From Ooceraea biroi (Eukaryota > Arthropoda > Insecta > Hymenoptera > Formicidae), in the NCBI RefSeq assembly GCF_003672135.1, contig NC_039510.1, positions 8,556,001 through 8,620,000 on the forward strand: 64,000 bases of DNA. The letters run 5' to 3'. Positions 22,956-33,438 of the stretch are shown in pieces. Made by a program: the position numbers and the translations under genes. Under the pieces are notes generated by a model that made no database searches, was not told the origin of the DNA, and was given only the letters and a program-made list of their open reading frames with translations. Position 1 is the stretch's first letter. Each line of letters begins with the position of its first letter.

Positions 22956-24251
22956 TTATCTTTTTTTTTTACTCACTTCTTTGACAAGATAATATATTTT
23001 TATTACACAAATAATATGAAATTATATTTATACTAATTTCAACTATGTTTATAATAATATAATAGTATCTTGCACATGTTGTAATTTTTATATGCTAAAC
23101 AATTAATGTGGCAAAGAAATAGAGATTATTTTTTTAATAGACTAATTTAGTATAGTTTAATTTATTTTTAATTATTTTTAGAGTAACTATAGAGAAATGA
23201 AAAAAAAACCTTTAATAAATATACCAACGTTTTTCATTCGGCATTCATCATTGTGAGAAGTCAAATGAAGCGGAACAAGTTTCAATCGTTTGCAGGTAGA
23301 TAAAAAGAAAAATGCAAGGAATGATAATAATTATTATTAATAATAATAATTAATTATAGTCCTTATCTTATGTCACTACGGGCCGATTGTTCCAATCTCT
23401 TGATAAGCTAACAGTTAAAACATATGTTTGTCTTCGTTTTTTTTAACGAGAAAACAGACACAGATATATGATTTAACTGTTAGTTAGCTTACCAGGAACT
23501 TGGAACAATTAGCCCTACATCTATCAACAGCAGCGATGTACAATGATATATGATAGCAGTCTAGAAAATCGAAATAGAAATCGAAAGTATGTAGAAAATA
23601 TTTTATTCTCAAAAAATTTATCGAAGAAAAAAAACGATTACTTCCCTACAATTCTCAACAGTTGAATTGGAATCTTCATTGCTTTCCTGCTATTCCTGAA
23701 GAATGTTGTATGCGCTTCAAGAAAGCGCAGGGAAGGCTGAAACGTACCTTATTAGAAGGTCGATCGTCAAGCGCAGAGGACTCGAAAAAAAGCTCTGGTA
23801 ATTTGGTTGGTCTTCACAAGTCTGAAGGAGTTTAATCAATTCAGCAAGAACGCGGTCGGAAGAATCTGAGTCTATTGTCTAATTGTAAGACGGATGAGTT
23901 CTCGATTTAGACTGACTAATGTACGGCGCGAGCGAACAAAGTTGACGGGATGAAGTTGTTTGTCTCAGCCTGTTTGTCTATGATCCATGGACTGTGAGCC
24001 AAAATTCAAGCAAACAACACCGTACGTCCTGCATTCCTAAAATACTTGATACATGATAAAATTCTAAATCCAAAATTAATGAAAAAATAAATGATATTAA
24101 ACAACGTTTCTACCGAATCCCGAACAAATGTGAAGTCTCTTTGATTGTAATACCAGCAAAATAAAATGAGTTTTGCCAAAGTATTGGGTCACGGATAGAT
24201 GGCAATACAGCATACTGCATTTTGATCGCTTGATCACTTGACTCGTTAGAA
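22956..24251. other. AT-rich intergenic DNA with one MITE
   Basis: Apart from the MITE at 23380-23515 I see no gene or element here. Confidence 0.35.
23380..23515. mobile_element. Short TIR element (136 bp)
   Basis: Inverted ends GGGCCGATTGTTCCAA and TTGGAACAATTAGCCC, continued inward by paired AGCTAACAGTTAAA / TTTAACTGTTAGTTAGCT. TAC on each side (23377-23379, 23516-23518) suggests a 3-bp target duplication. A non-autonomous DNA element. Confidence 0.75.
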
Positions 24252-24556
24252 ATGAAGTCACCCGCCGAGTTTAAAAAAGCTACGGCGAAGGTAAGCACAT
24301 ATTCACCGCTCACCGTAATTTTAAGTCATCGATCTTATTTTTCATAGTTTTATCCGGCAGAGTACGCTATTTGCACATTTCTTTACATCTGAGTTACACG
24401 TAATGATGCTACTTGTAGATGATTTGCCAGATACATCCGCCAGATGAAACTATGAAGGATAGATTACACTATCAAGCTTACGCGGAATATTTTTATAAAA
24501 ATTTGATGATTCCCGACGTTGAATTTACTGATCATAAAATAAAGGGTTTAGGGTGA
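24252..24556 (+). CDS. Possible two-exon micro-protein, 58 aa, unknown function
   Basis: Exon 1 is 24252-24290 (MKSPAEFKKATAK) with donor AAG|GTAAGC. Exon 2 is 24419-24556 after a TTGTAG acceptor, phase 0, and ends in TGA; it contains HPPDETMKDRLHYQAYAEYF and YKNLMIPDVEF. The sequence looks protein-like (charged and aromatic residues, no low complexity) and both splice sites are good in an otherwise AT-rich desert. I do not recognise a family. More exons could exist on either side. It could also be the relic of a larger gene. Confidence 0.35.
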
Positions 24557-26199
24557 TACTGGGGATACGGACGGAAAGAAGGATGGACGCAATCCTTGTG
24601 TAAAGTATACTTTTACAAAGGAAAAAATTCGACATTATGTGAAGGGATATATCATCTGTCCGTGACCTAGCACCATCACCTAAAGCGCAGTGGTGATCAA
24701 CTTTATGACAAAGAGCAGTATTTTGGCAATATTGGCAGAGTTTAGTATTAACGAAATATATTTTGTACTTCACACGGTTTTTTTCTTTTTTATTGTTTAA
24801 TAATTAATTAAATTATAATAATTAAATTATGGTAATTTTATTACAAATTTTTTTGTTGGAAAGAACAATGACTAAGTATACTACTGTTTATGTTTTTCAT
24901 AAATGTTGAAACATAAATTGAAATATCTAAATATTATTAAGATTGTGTGAAATATTCAAAATGAAGGCATATCTTATAAAAAATTATTCGACTATTTATA
25001 TGTACATGAATAGTAGAATAATTTTTGCTATTTGCACATTAAATAATTATAGATAATTGAAGTATTTATTTCATACATCTTACATTTTTTTGTGTATAAA
25101 ATAAAATAGAATAAACAAGTAGATCAAGAATAATTACATGCGTACATGCGCGTGTGTAATTATTCTCGCTTATTTTATTTTAGAAGAAAGGAATGAAAAA
25201 TAAATACTTCAGTTCTTTAGGTATATGTTTTAATTATGAAATTAATATAATAGTACACTATATAGATAATAAAATACTACCTCTTAATTTATATAGCAAT
25301 TAATTTTAATACTATATTAAAGTCTCATTAAATATAATTTCTGTAAAATTTAATGTTGAAATCGATATTATAGTCATTCATTTTCGTGCGTGTTAGCAGT
25401 TCATTTATCATTATTCATCATTATATTCATCAGCTCATTTATCACTTACAAGTCGCTGATAAATCCGTTCTTTGATACATATCTCGTATTATTACAGTAT
25501 TAAAAGATGAGATTACGTACTTATGCCACTTCATCCTAAATTTTCCATTTTAACATTCCCTTATCCAGCTTGTCCAATGTTCGTGATATTAATCAGTCAA
25601 TCGATTTAAAAATTTCCAAGATAAGGATTAAATTTATAAAGAACTGCCATTCTCATTTCGATCTGTTTTGACATAATAAATGAATTTAAAATTTAGGGTC
25701 CTTTATAATCTCATCTTTTCTGAATTATTTAATTACAAAAAGAATTATAATCCTCAATGAAGGTGAACAATCCTGGATAAATGCAATTTCTATTTTCAGA
25801 ACAAAGAACAGCATATATCATGAGCCAACATAATATAAAAACTTTCTAATGAAAATATTTAGAATTTATTAATGCAGCATACTTAAAACACTACAATTTT
25901 TATGCATATCCTTTTGGAATGTTGTACTCATCTGTAATGCAAAATAAGTAATAACTGATGAAATAATAATTAATGTATAATATATCACAACAAAATTACC
26001 TTTATAAAAAAAGGTACAAAAAAGCGCCAAGCATACGTGCCCGAAGAACGCGTTCAAAGATGACCTCTATAAAACTAATGATATCAACAAATTTCTCCAA
26101 TTATAAAAATGAGTATTTATGCAAACCAAACAATCTATTACATTTATTCTATTTATTACATCTATTATGTTTTTATACAACTAAATATTTTAATACATA
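24557..26199. other. AT-rich intergenic DNA
   Basis: I see no gene, RNA or clear element end in this stretch. Confidence 0.35.
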
Positions 26200-26356
26200 C
26201 CCAGCAAACACAAAGTAACAGTAATATACATGTTAGATATAATTTCACACTCATTAATATAAATACAACATAACATACGTGTTATGTAACAATTACATTG
26301 TTGAGTGGGAAATTATAACAAACATATATATTACTGTTACAATTGTGTTTGCTGGG
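26200..26356. mobile_element. Short TA-flanked MITE (157 bp)
   Basis: Terminal inverted repeats CCCAGCAAACACAA and TTGTGTTTGCTGGG, continued by AGTAACAGTAATATA / TATATTACTGTTAC. TA flanks both ends. This fits a Tc1/mariner-type non-autonomous element. Confidence 0.8.
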
Positions 26357-26495
26357 TATAAATCCCTCTAAAAAACCTTATAAAGGTAAAAAAATACGCC
26401 AAGTACATAAAAGAGCAAAACTAAATATGATGAAATCCATAGTTAACTAACCAAGTACTTAGAAGCAATTCAGTTTGAGGATTTGTAATTTAAAA

Positions 26496-26757
26496 TAATA
26501 CTTGGCGTGCCCAGGTCGCATTAAAACGTATGTCCTACCTATAATTTGTGTAAACTGTATGTGTAAATTATAATTTGTATTGAGTGAGTAATGAAAAGGG
26601 ATATTTATAATCACTCGACTAATGTGCAAAACTGTAAACGTATTTGTTTTAATATTACCAAATACAAAGATTTACGAGTCATTAGTGAAAATATTCAAGG
26701 CAGTACAAATTTAGAAGAATGCATGTCCAATGCAAACCCCGGGCACGCCAAGTATTA
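26496..26757. mobile_element. TIR element (262 bp)
   Basis: Ends TAATACTTGGCGTGCCC and GGGCACGCCAAGTATTA form inverted repeats. TTTAAA lies near both borders. A stray CGCCAAGTAC half-site at about 26378 suggests an older fragment nearby. No coding capacity. Confidence 0.65.
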
Positions 26758-26762
26758 TTTAA

Positions 26763-26955
26763 ATAAATCGTTTGGCCAAAAATCGAGGTAATTCCTATAA
26801 TCGCAATTATGAAACTTTCTCGAGTCACTTCTTACCGATTCGTGTTCTCCTGTTACAAAAAAATTAAAGGAACATATGTTACTTATCTCGGCTAAACATT
26901 GTATGCACAAAATAAATTTGTTTGGGTCAGAAATCGAGGTAATTCCTATAATCAG
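26763..26955 (+). repeat. Satellite block, left of LINE (272-bp higher-order unit)
   Basis: It shares GGCCAAAAATCGAGGTAATT and CTCGAGTCACTTCTTACCGA with the larger block at 30600-31216. The LINE insertion separates the two blocks. Confidence 0.75.
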
Positions 26956-29900
26956 TCTCGGGTCTCGGATCTTGCTTTGGCGAATGACATCCTAAAAGTT
27001 ATGCTGCCCGATGGAGTGCCTGATATTAGTCTCAAGAATTGGTATCAGGCGGGTGGGATACCCCAGGCCTCTTCGGATCTCTTTTTCTTCTAAGCAGGAG
27101 GCATTGATGGTGCTAAAGAATAAGGTAAAATACTCTGGTCCAGTGAAAATTCGTCAGGATCAGACAGCTGAACAGAGAAGACATCTAAGTGACCTTAGGG
27201 CCCGTTTGAAGAGCTTGCAAGATGGAGGGGAGAATAAGACTATTCGGTATTTTAATGGAGTGCCAAAAATTGTGAATGTACAACATCCAATCATGTCAAA
27301 AAACTTGTAAGACACCCTCTGGTATACTATCAAAATGTGCGTGGTTTGAGAACCAAATTGTCTGATTTGCGATGTGTGTTAATTCGGCTTCTGAATCTTT
27401 TGATGTTGTTTTGCTCGTCGAAACATGGCTTAATGATAGCATTACTGATACGGAACTTGGATTAGAAAATTATAATATTTTCCGTTTTGACCGAAATGTT
27501 ACAACTAGTTGTTTTTCTCGGGGCGGTGGCGTTTTGATAGCGGTTAAAGATTGTTATCCTGCGAAGATTTTAAAATTGTCAGGGTCCGTTGTGGAGCATT
27601 TATTTGTTGACATTAGTTTCGGTGGTAAACATGTTATCATCGGGGTAGTTTACTTGCCGCCAGGATCAGATGTGTCTGTTTTCGGGTCGCATTGCTGTGC
27701 TATTGATGACGTAATTTCGAGATCTCCGAGTACTGACGTTTTAATCGTAGGTGACTATAATCTTCCAAATGTGTCTTTTTATAATGATAGATTTGGTAAT
27801 CTTGCTTACGATGTCTTGCGTACATGCAATATGGTGAAGCAAGCTAATGTACTTGAAAATTATTTTAACGAATTTCATTCGAGTCAATTTAACTGCGTCC
27901 GCAATGCGACCGGAAATATTCTGGATCTTGTCTTCTCTAATTTACCATTGATTTCAATGGATCTGAGTTTGGACCCACTAATTGACTGCGATAGGTATCA
28001 TCCTGCCTTAAAATTTTTTTTACCGATGGCGACTGCGACGACTAGAAATGCTGGACCGGAGTTTAGACGGAATTTTAAGCGTGTGGACTATACAGCTATT
28101 AACGAGTATCTGGGCAGTATACGATGGGATGATGAGTTTGAAAGTTTGTGTGTTGAAGATGCAGTTAAGTTGTTATATGCTCATCTAGATTTTGTGATAT
28201 CCTCATATGTGCCGGCATACTCAGTTCGTACGTCTACTTTTCCGAGGTGGTTTTCAAGGGAACTTATAGTTCTGATTAAGGCTAAGAAGAAGGCTCACTT
28301 TGATTATAAAAAATCTAATTTGTTTAGTGACTACCTTCTCTTTGTTAACTTAAGATCTCAGTGTAAGTCTCTCTCTGGAAGGAATTGGAGGGATTACTTG
28401 TTGAAAACTGAGTGTATGATCTCGAAAAATAGTAATGTGTTTTGGGGTTTTATTAATAGCATTTCGAGTAGGAGCTCTTCTCCTTCATGTGTGTATTATA
28501 ATGGTAAATGTTTCGAAAATGATTTACAATAGATATAGCTAACTGTTATGCTGACTTCTTTGAATCTGTTTATGCTGGCGATAAGGTTATCAAGGGGGAC
28601 TTAAGGAGTGGTTGCGATGCGGTAGTAAATACTAATCTGGATTTAATGAGCCTTAATATAGACATCGGTGAGGTTTTTAAACACATAAACAAGTTAAATG
28701 TTAACTCTAATCCGGGAAATGACGGCATTCCTCCGATATTCATTAAATCTTGTAATTTTGTGTTATCTAGAGTGCTTTGGTTGATTTATAATAAATCTTT
28801 GTCTGAGGTCATTTTTCCTCATGTTTGGAAAAAGTGCATAGTGATACCAATTGTTAAAGGAGGAGATAAGGCAGTCATTTCCAATTACAGGCCCATTAGT
28901 AAACAGTGCGTGATGCCCAAGATATTTGATAATATTATTGCTGAGAAAATGTCTTTGTTATTAAAAAATGTAATAATTAATGAACAGCATGGCTTTAGGA
29001 CAGGTCGATCTACTGTTACCAATCTGATGCTCTATCATGATTATTTAGTCACTGCTCTGGAGGACGGATCGCAGGTTGACTCTATTTATATGGACTTTAA
29101 GAAGGCATTTGATTCGGTTAATTATGTGATCCTTATTGATAAGTTACGCGTTTTAGGAATTAATGGAGCCCTTTTGAAATGGTTATCCAGTTTTATTATG
29201 AACAGGTCTCAAACTGTAAAATTTAATGGCTCCTTTTCCAAAGATATACTGGTTGCTTCGGGAGTTCCGCAGGGATCACACCTGGGTCCGTTATTGTTTA
29301 TTATTTTTATTAATGATGTTAAGAGTGCTATTACTTCTGATTTTCTGCTTTATGCTGATGACATGAAGTTATTTCGTTGTATTAATAGCCCAATAGATGC
29401 ATTTTTACCGCAACAGGATCTTATTAGGCTGGATTCCTGGAGTGCGGCTAACAAATTATACTTTAATCCTTCTAAATGTTTCGTGATTCATTTTAGTCGT
29501 AAGAAAATAAGTTATCAACATGATTATATTCTCGGGGGGGGGGGGGGTCTCTCTTGATACCGTTGACTCTATTCGTGATCTCGGCGTAACATTCTGCAGT
29601 AACCTGTCATTTGAAAGGCATATTAACTTGATTGCGAGATCTGCGTCCTCGACTCTGGGTTTTGTAAATAGAGCTTGTAAACTTTTTAATAATGTTAACA
29701 CGCTGAGACATTTATTTTGCTCTCTCGTGAGACCCAAGTTGGAGTATGCTTCGATTGTGTGGTCTCCTTATCAAGTGTATCAGTGTGAAATACTTGAGAG
29801 AATTCAACATCGTTTTCTACGCAGCGCTAGCTTTAAACTTGATAAACCGATGGATATATGTGATCACAATTACGAATTTATTTTGTCCGAATTGAACCTG

Positions 29901-30598
29901 TTGACACTTACGAATCGTAGATCGGTAACTGATGTGATGTTCTTATGCAATCTTATTTGTGGTTGCATTGACTGCCCGGAGCTGCTGGAATGCGTTAATT
30001 TGCATGTTCCTGAAAAGTCCCTAAGACATAATAATCTGTTCTTTATAAGACACCATAGTACCTCTTATGGACAACATAAGCCGCTGAATCGTATATGCGG
30101 GATGGCGGATAAATTTTCTCTTCAATTGGATCTTTTCTTTTAGACCCCTCGCGCTATTAAAAGCTTTTTGTCGAATCACTTGTTATAATTTATGTTTGTG
30201 ATTATATTTGCATTTGCGTTGCGTGATATTTTAAGATATGTATGTATTTGAATTGTTATTATTCTAAGGCTACAGTATTCTTTTATATTATATTTACTCA
30301 AATCTATTTTGCGTGCTATTTTAAGATATGTATATATTTGAACTGTTATTATTTTAAGACTACGGTATTCTTTTATATTATATTTACTCAGATCTATTTT
30401 GTTTATATGTTATTATTTTAAGACTACGTTATTCTTTTATATTACATTTACTCAGATCTATTTTGTTTTTATGTTTAAATTTTGTATCATTATATATGTA
30501 TGTATATTTTTCTAATGGTTATATTCTTGGCGTTTCTTTCGTATACCAGAGGGTTTGATTTCCCGTTTATTATTACAATAAATATTAATAAAAAAATT
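26956..30598 (+). mobile_element. 5'-truncated non-LTR retrotransposon (Jockey/CR1-like) in satellite
   Basis: This starts abruptly within the satellite, runs through the tail of ORF1, endonuclease and reverse transcriptase, and ends in an A-rich AATAAATATTAATAAAAAAA tail. Satellite resumes immediately afterwards. The 3' UTR (30144-30575) contains three degenerate copies of a roughly 100-bp repeat ending in CTCAGATCTATTTTG. No clear target duplication was found because the flanking satellite is at a different phase on each side. Confidence 0.8.
27011..30143 (+). pseudogene. LINE ORF1 tail plus endonuclease-reverse transcriptase, frameshifted
   Basis: 27011-27310 encodes the end of an ORF1 protein (..VKIRQDQTAEQRRH.., ..NGVPKIV..). 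ORF2 follows in pieces: 27372-28532 is an APE-type endonuclease (VVLLVETWLNDSI, GGGVLIAVK, DVLIVGDYNLPN). 28646-29557 is a reverse transcriptase (SNYRPIS, EQHGFRTGRSTVTN, YMDFKKAFDSVNY, SGVPQGSHLGP, LLYADDMKLF with the catalytic YADD). 29520-30143 is the thumb/C-terminal part. Frame changes occur near 27372, between 28520 and 28560, and at a run of 14 G (29534-29547). The copy is dead, although the catalytic motifs remain. Confidence 0.88.
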
Positions 30599-30599
30599 A

Positions 30600-31216
30600 A
30601 TTATCTGGGCCAAAAAATGTATGCACAAAATAAATCGTTTGGCCAAAAATCGAGGTAATTCCTATAATCGCAATTATGAAACTTTCTCGAGTCACTTCTT
30701 ACCGATTCGTGTTCTCCTGTTACAAAAAATTAAAGGAACATATGTTACTTATCTCGGCTAAACATTGTATGCACAAAATTAATTTGTTTGGGTCAGAAAT
30801 CGAGGTAATAACGATAAAACTTTCGAAAGGAAATTCCTCTTACCGATTCATCTTCTATTGTTACAAAATTAATTATCTGGACCAAAAAATGTATGCACAA
30901 AATAAAACGTTTGGCCAAAACTCGAGGTAATTCCTATAATCGCAATTATGAAACTTTCTCGAGTCACTTCTTACCGATTCGTGTTCTCCTGTTACAAAAC
31001 AATTAATGGAACATATATTACTTATCTCGGCTAAACATTGTAGGCACAAAATAAATTTGTTTGGGTCTGAAATCGAGATAATAACGATAAAACTTTCGAA
31101 AGGAAATTCCTCTTACCGATTCATCTTCTATTGTTACAAAATTAATCATATGGGCCAAAAAATGTATGCACAAAATAAATCGTTTGGCCAAAAATCGAGG
31201 TAATTCCCATAATCGC
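30600..31216 (+). repeat. Satellite block, right of LINE, 272-bp period
   Basis: The landmark TTGGCC recurs at 30639, 30911 and 31183, exactly 272 bp apart. Each unit is made of two related halves of about 136 bp (one with TTGGCCAAAA, the other with TTGGGTCAGAAATCGAGG), so this is a dimeric higher-order repeat. The block ends precisely where a solo LTR begins. Confidence 0.88.
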
Positions 31217-31562
31217 TGTTGGAAGAAATAATTTTGCATGTTCCAGCTGGATTAGTCAGTGGTCGTTGGACCAGATTATAGTAATTAGATGTGTTAGATA
31301 ACGCAAGGTGGCGCGGGAGTAATTATACTGTGAGACCGATACGAGCGAAAATTTCGGAGCACCTCACTCTCGCTTCAGCCTTGTAACACGTAACAATTGA
31401 TTTCTTTTTTCCCGTTTATTTCGTTTGAGTTGTACGTGATTGAATCACAGCAAAAGTTATTTATTTGTGCGAATAAAGTGTTCATAAGTCATAAGAAGAA
31501 GTTGTTCGTCTGATTGATCATTCGTCTGTTCTCCACGCAAATTTGACTGCTAGATTTCAACA
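31217..31562 (+). mobile_element. Solo LTR (346 bp)
   Basis: It begins TGTTGGAAG and ends GATTTCAACA, a TG..CA pair with extended inverted termini, and contains an AATAAA signal near 31472. No internal retroelement sequence follows on either side. The flanks do not show an obvious target duplication, so a recombined or rearranged copy is possible. It is unlike the LTR at 59449-60038. Confidence 0.65.
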
Positions 31563-31680
31563 ACGATAATTGATGAGAGATACGGTTAGTTAGAAAATAG
31601 TGTAATGACACGTGTTTATCTTTCATATGGATGTCGCCATTTTATTGTTTTACAACATGTTGCGCTTAGGTAGCGGAGAA

Positions 31681-32098
31681 CATATATGTAATACTCATAT
31701 ATGGCCAGTCCCTGTAAGTAGAAGTGAGAGAAAACGTCTCCGCTGAAAGTGAGACATTAAAGTTACTTCAGTTGTTGTACGCAAGGTGTTCTGCGCAAGC
31801 GGTTAAAGATGAAATAGACTTATACAACCGCTAATACAGATAATAAAACTATTAGGGTACTGTATCTTTTAATAATATAAAAATTGTCTTACATTTGCAC
31901 TTTTTTTCAGCTTCTTCACATTCTTTCCATACAGCGACACGTGAATTAGGTTAGAACTTCACTGTCTCTTACAACTTTTCGCGCATGCGCATTGCACAAC
32001 AAAGTTCTCTGCCAGACAGAGAAAAGGATATCGTCCGCACCGTAATAGTTTCGCCTCTGTTTCAGAGCGACTGGCTATATATGAGTATTACATATATG
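31681..32098. mobile_element. Non-autonomous element with about 30-bp TIRs and 8-bp target duplication
   Basis: Ends CATATATGTAATACTCATAT and its complement form inverted repeats of about 30 bp with one mismatch. GCGGAGAA is duplicated at 31673-31680 and 32099-32106. An 8-bp duplication with TIRs beginning CA fits hAT or P superfamilies. The 418-bp interior has no coding capacity. Confidence 0.82.
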
Positions 32099-32249
32099 GC
32101 GGAGAAAAACTTTGATGGAAAAAATGGCGTCCACTCCTTGAACATATTGAGTATCGGTAACTGAGCGAACGGCGTTCAGCAGACACTCACCCAACAGTTG
32201 TACAACAGTTGTATCTGCTGAACGTGACTCACTCTGGGGTGAATATTAA

Positions 32250-32543
32250 GGGGATCCTGGAGTCGTCTGTATTACCGACGTAGTAAATGACATTTTTAAA
32301 TAAAATCTTTTTATTGATTGCGCAGAATGAAAAATCCTCCTGCACGATGAAAGAAATCTGTTTGCACGATATCAAGGAACTAATCTTGTACTCTTGTCCA
32401 CGACAAGACATATTTTTACATGCGAAATTTGGCATGGAATTTTCCAAACAATCGTTTTTTTTATTACGTTTCTAAATTCACTTCGAAAAGCATCATCGTA
32501 TTCATTTAATATATGGCCACTGTGGATGATAGCCATTTCGTAC
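32250..32543. mobile_element. TTAA-type foldback MITE, copy C, left part
   Basis: The left end GGGGATCCTGGAGTCGTC follows TTAA (32246-32249). The element is cut at 32543 by the LTR retrotransposon whose TSD GTAC is at 32540-32543; its other part is at 52885-53282. Confidence 0.85.
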
Positions 32544-32764
32544 TCTAAGCGAAAAATAATTCGGAGATTGCCTTGGTCTTGAACTCGACTCTATCGGGAT
32601 CCCTGGTTCCTCACGCCTAGTCTTAGCGTGTATTGCCAATGCTCCTACTACTGTCATCGTATTATTTTCTTTCTGATCCTCTACGCGACCTGACGGTCTC
32701 TACTATCTTTCCATATCTTACAGCTCGGCCAGCCTGACATTACATTCGTCCCCGAATGTCTCCG

Positions 32765-32872
32765 ATGTTGGTTCACTCCACTGAGTCCTTCCCAACCTCC
32801 ATGTTGGTTCACTCCTCTGAGTCCGTCCCAACCTCCATGTTGGTTCACTCTTCTGAGTCCGTCCCAACCTCC
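32765..32872. repeat. 36-bp tandem repeat, three copies
   Basis: ATGTTGGTTCACTC recurs at 32765, 32801 and 32837, each unit ending GTCCCAACCTCC with few differences. It lies just inside the 3' LTR of the outer Gypsy element. Confidence 0.9.
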
Positions 32873-32955
32873 AAATTCAGGCCTCACGAAGGACCTAGCT
32901 GCTTCTCAAATCCCTCCTCTCCGAGGGGTAGCGGATTGTATCCCACTTCTGATGT

Positions 32956-33257
32956 TGTAAAGATGGGTGCGATGGTATTCGATAAACACTTGCTTAATAG
33001 AACACTGATATTATTTAATACAATTACTGTTACAAGACTCTCGGGACTACCGTCTTGATCGGTTCCCTTCTCAAAGGAGAGTGTTTGCTCAATCCGCATC
33101 GACGAGCTCCGAACCGTCGGTCTTCGCACTATGTGACCTTAGTGACCTTACTCGGTTTTTATGAGCTGCTATGATAGCGCTGATACCGGATAAACTTTGA
33201 CGCTGCTCGCTAGCACGTTCGATCGATCGATAATTTGGACTTCTATTGTACCTTACA
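32956..33257 (-). repeat. Possible second LTR with its own primer-binding-like site
   Basis: This begins TGTAAAGATGGG and ends TACCTTACA. It is preceded on the plus side by TATCCCACTTCTGAT, the complement of the same AGAAGTGGGAT primer-site motif seen at the outer 5' LTR. Beyond each end, similar CTCGGCCA..CTGAC blocks recur (32723 and 33258). It could be a related, partly deleted element merged into the 3' region. Low confidence. Confidence 0.35.
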
Positions 33258-33438
33258 TCTCGGCCATACTGACCGACGACTTCGTCCCGAAGTATTTGGT
33301 AACTACAATTCATTTATTGATTCGCATCGAAAATGTGTATACAACAGAATACAATTATGTAAATTATTTGCAAGTAAAAATTCATATTTTCTATTATTGA
33401 TAGATACTTAACTAATTCCTAACTATACCCACCACCTA

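Noticed and set aside
24110..24313. A 67-codon minus-strand frame
   Set aside because: Opposite the better-supported two-exon candidate and without recognisable content.
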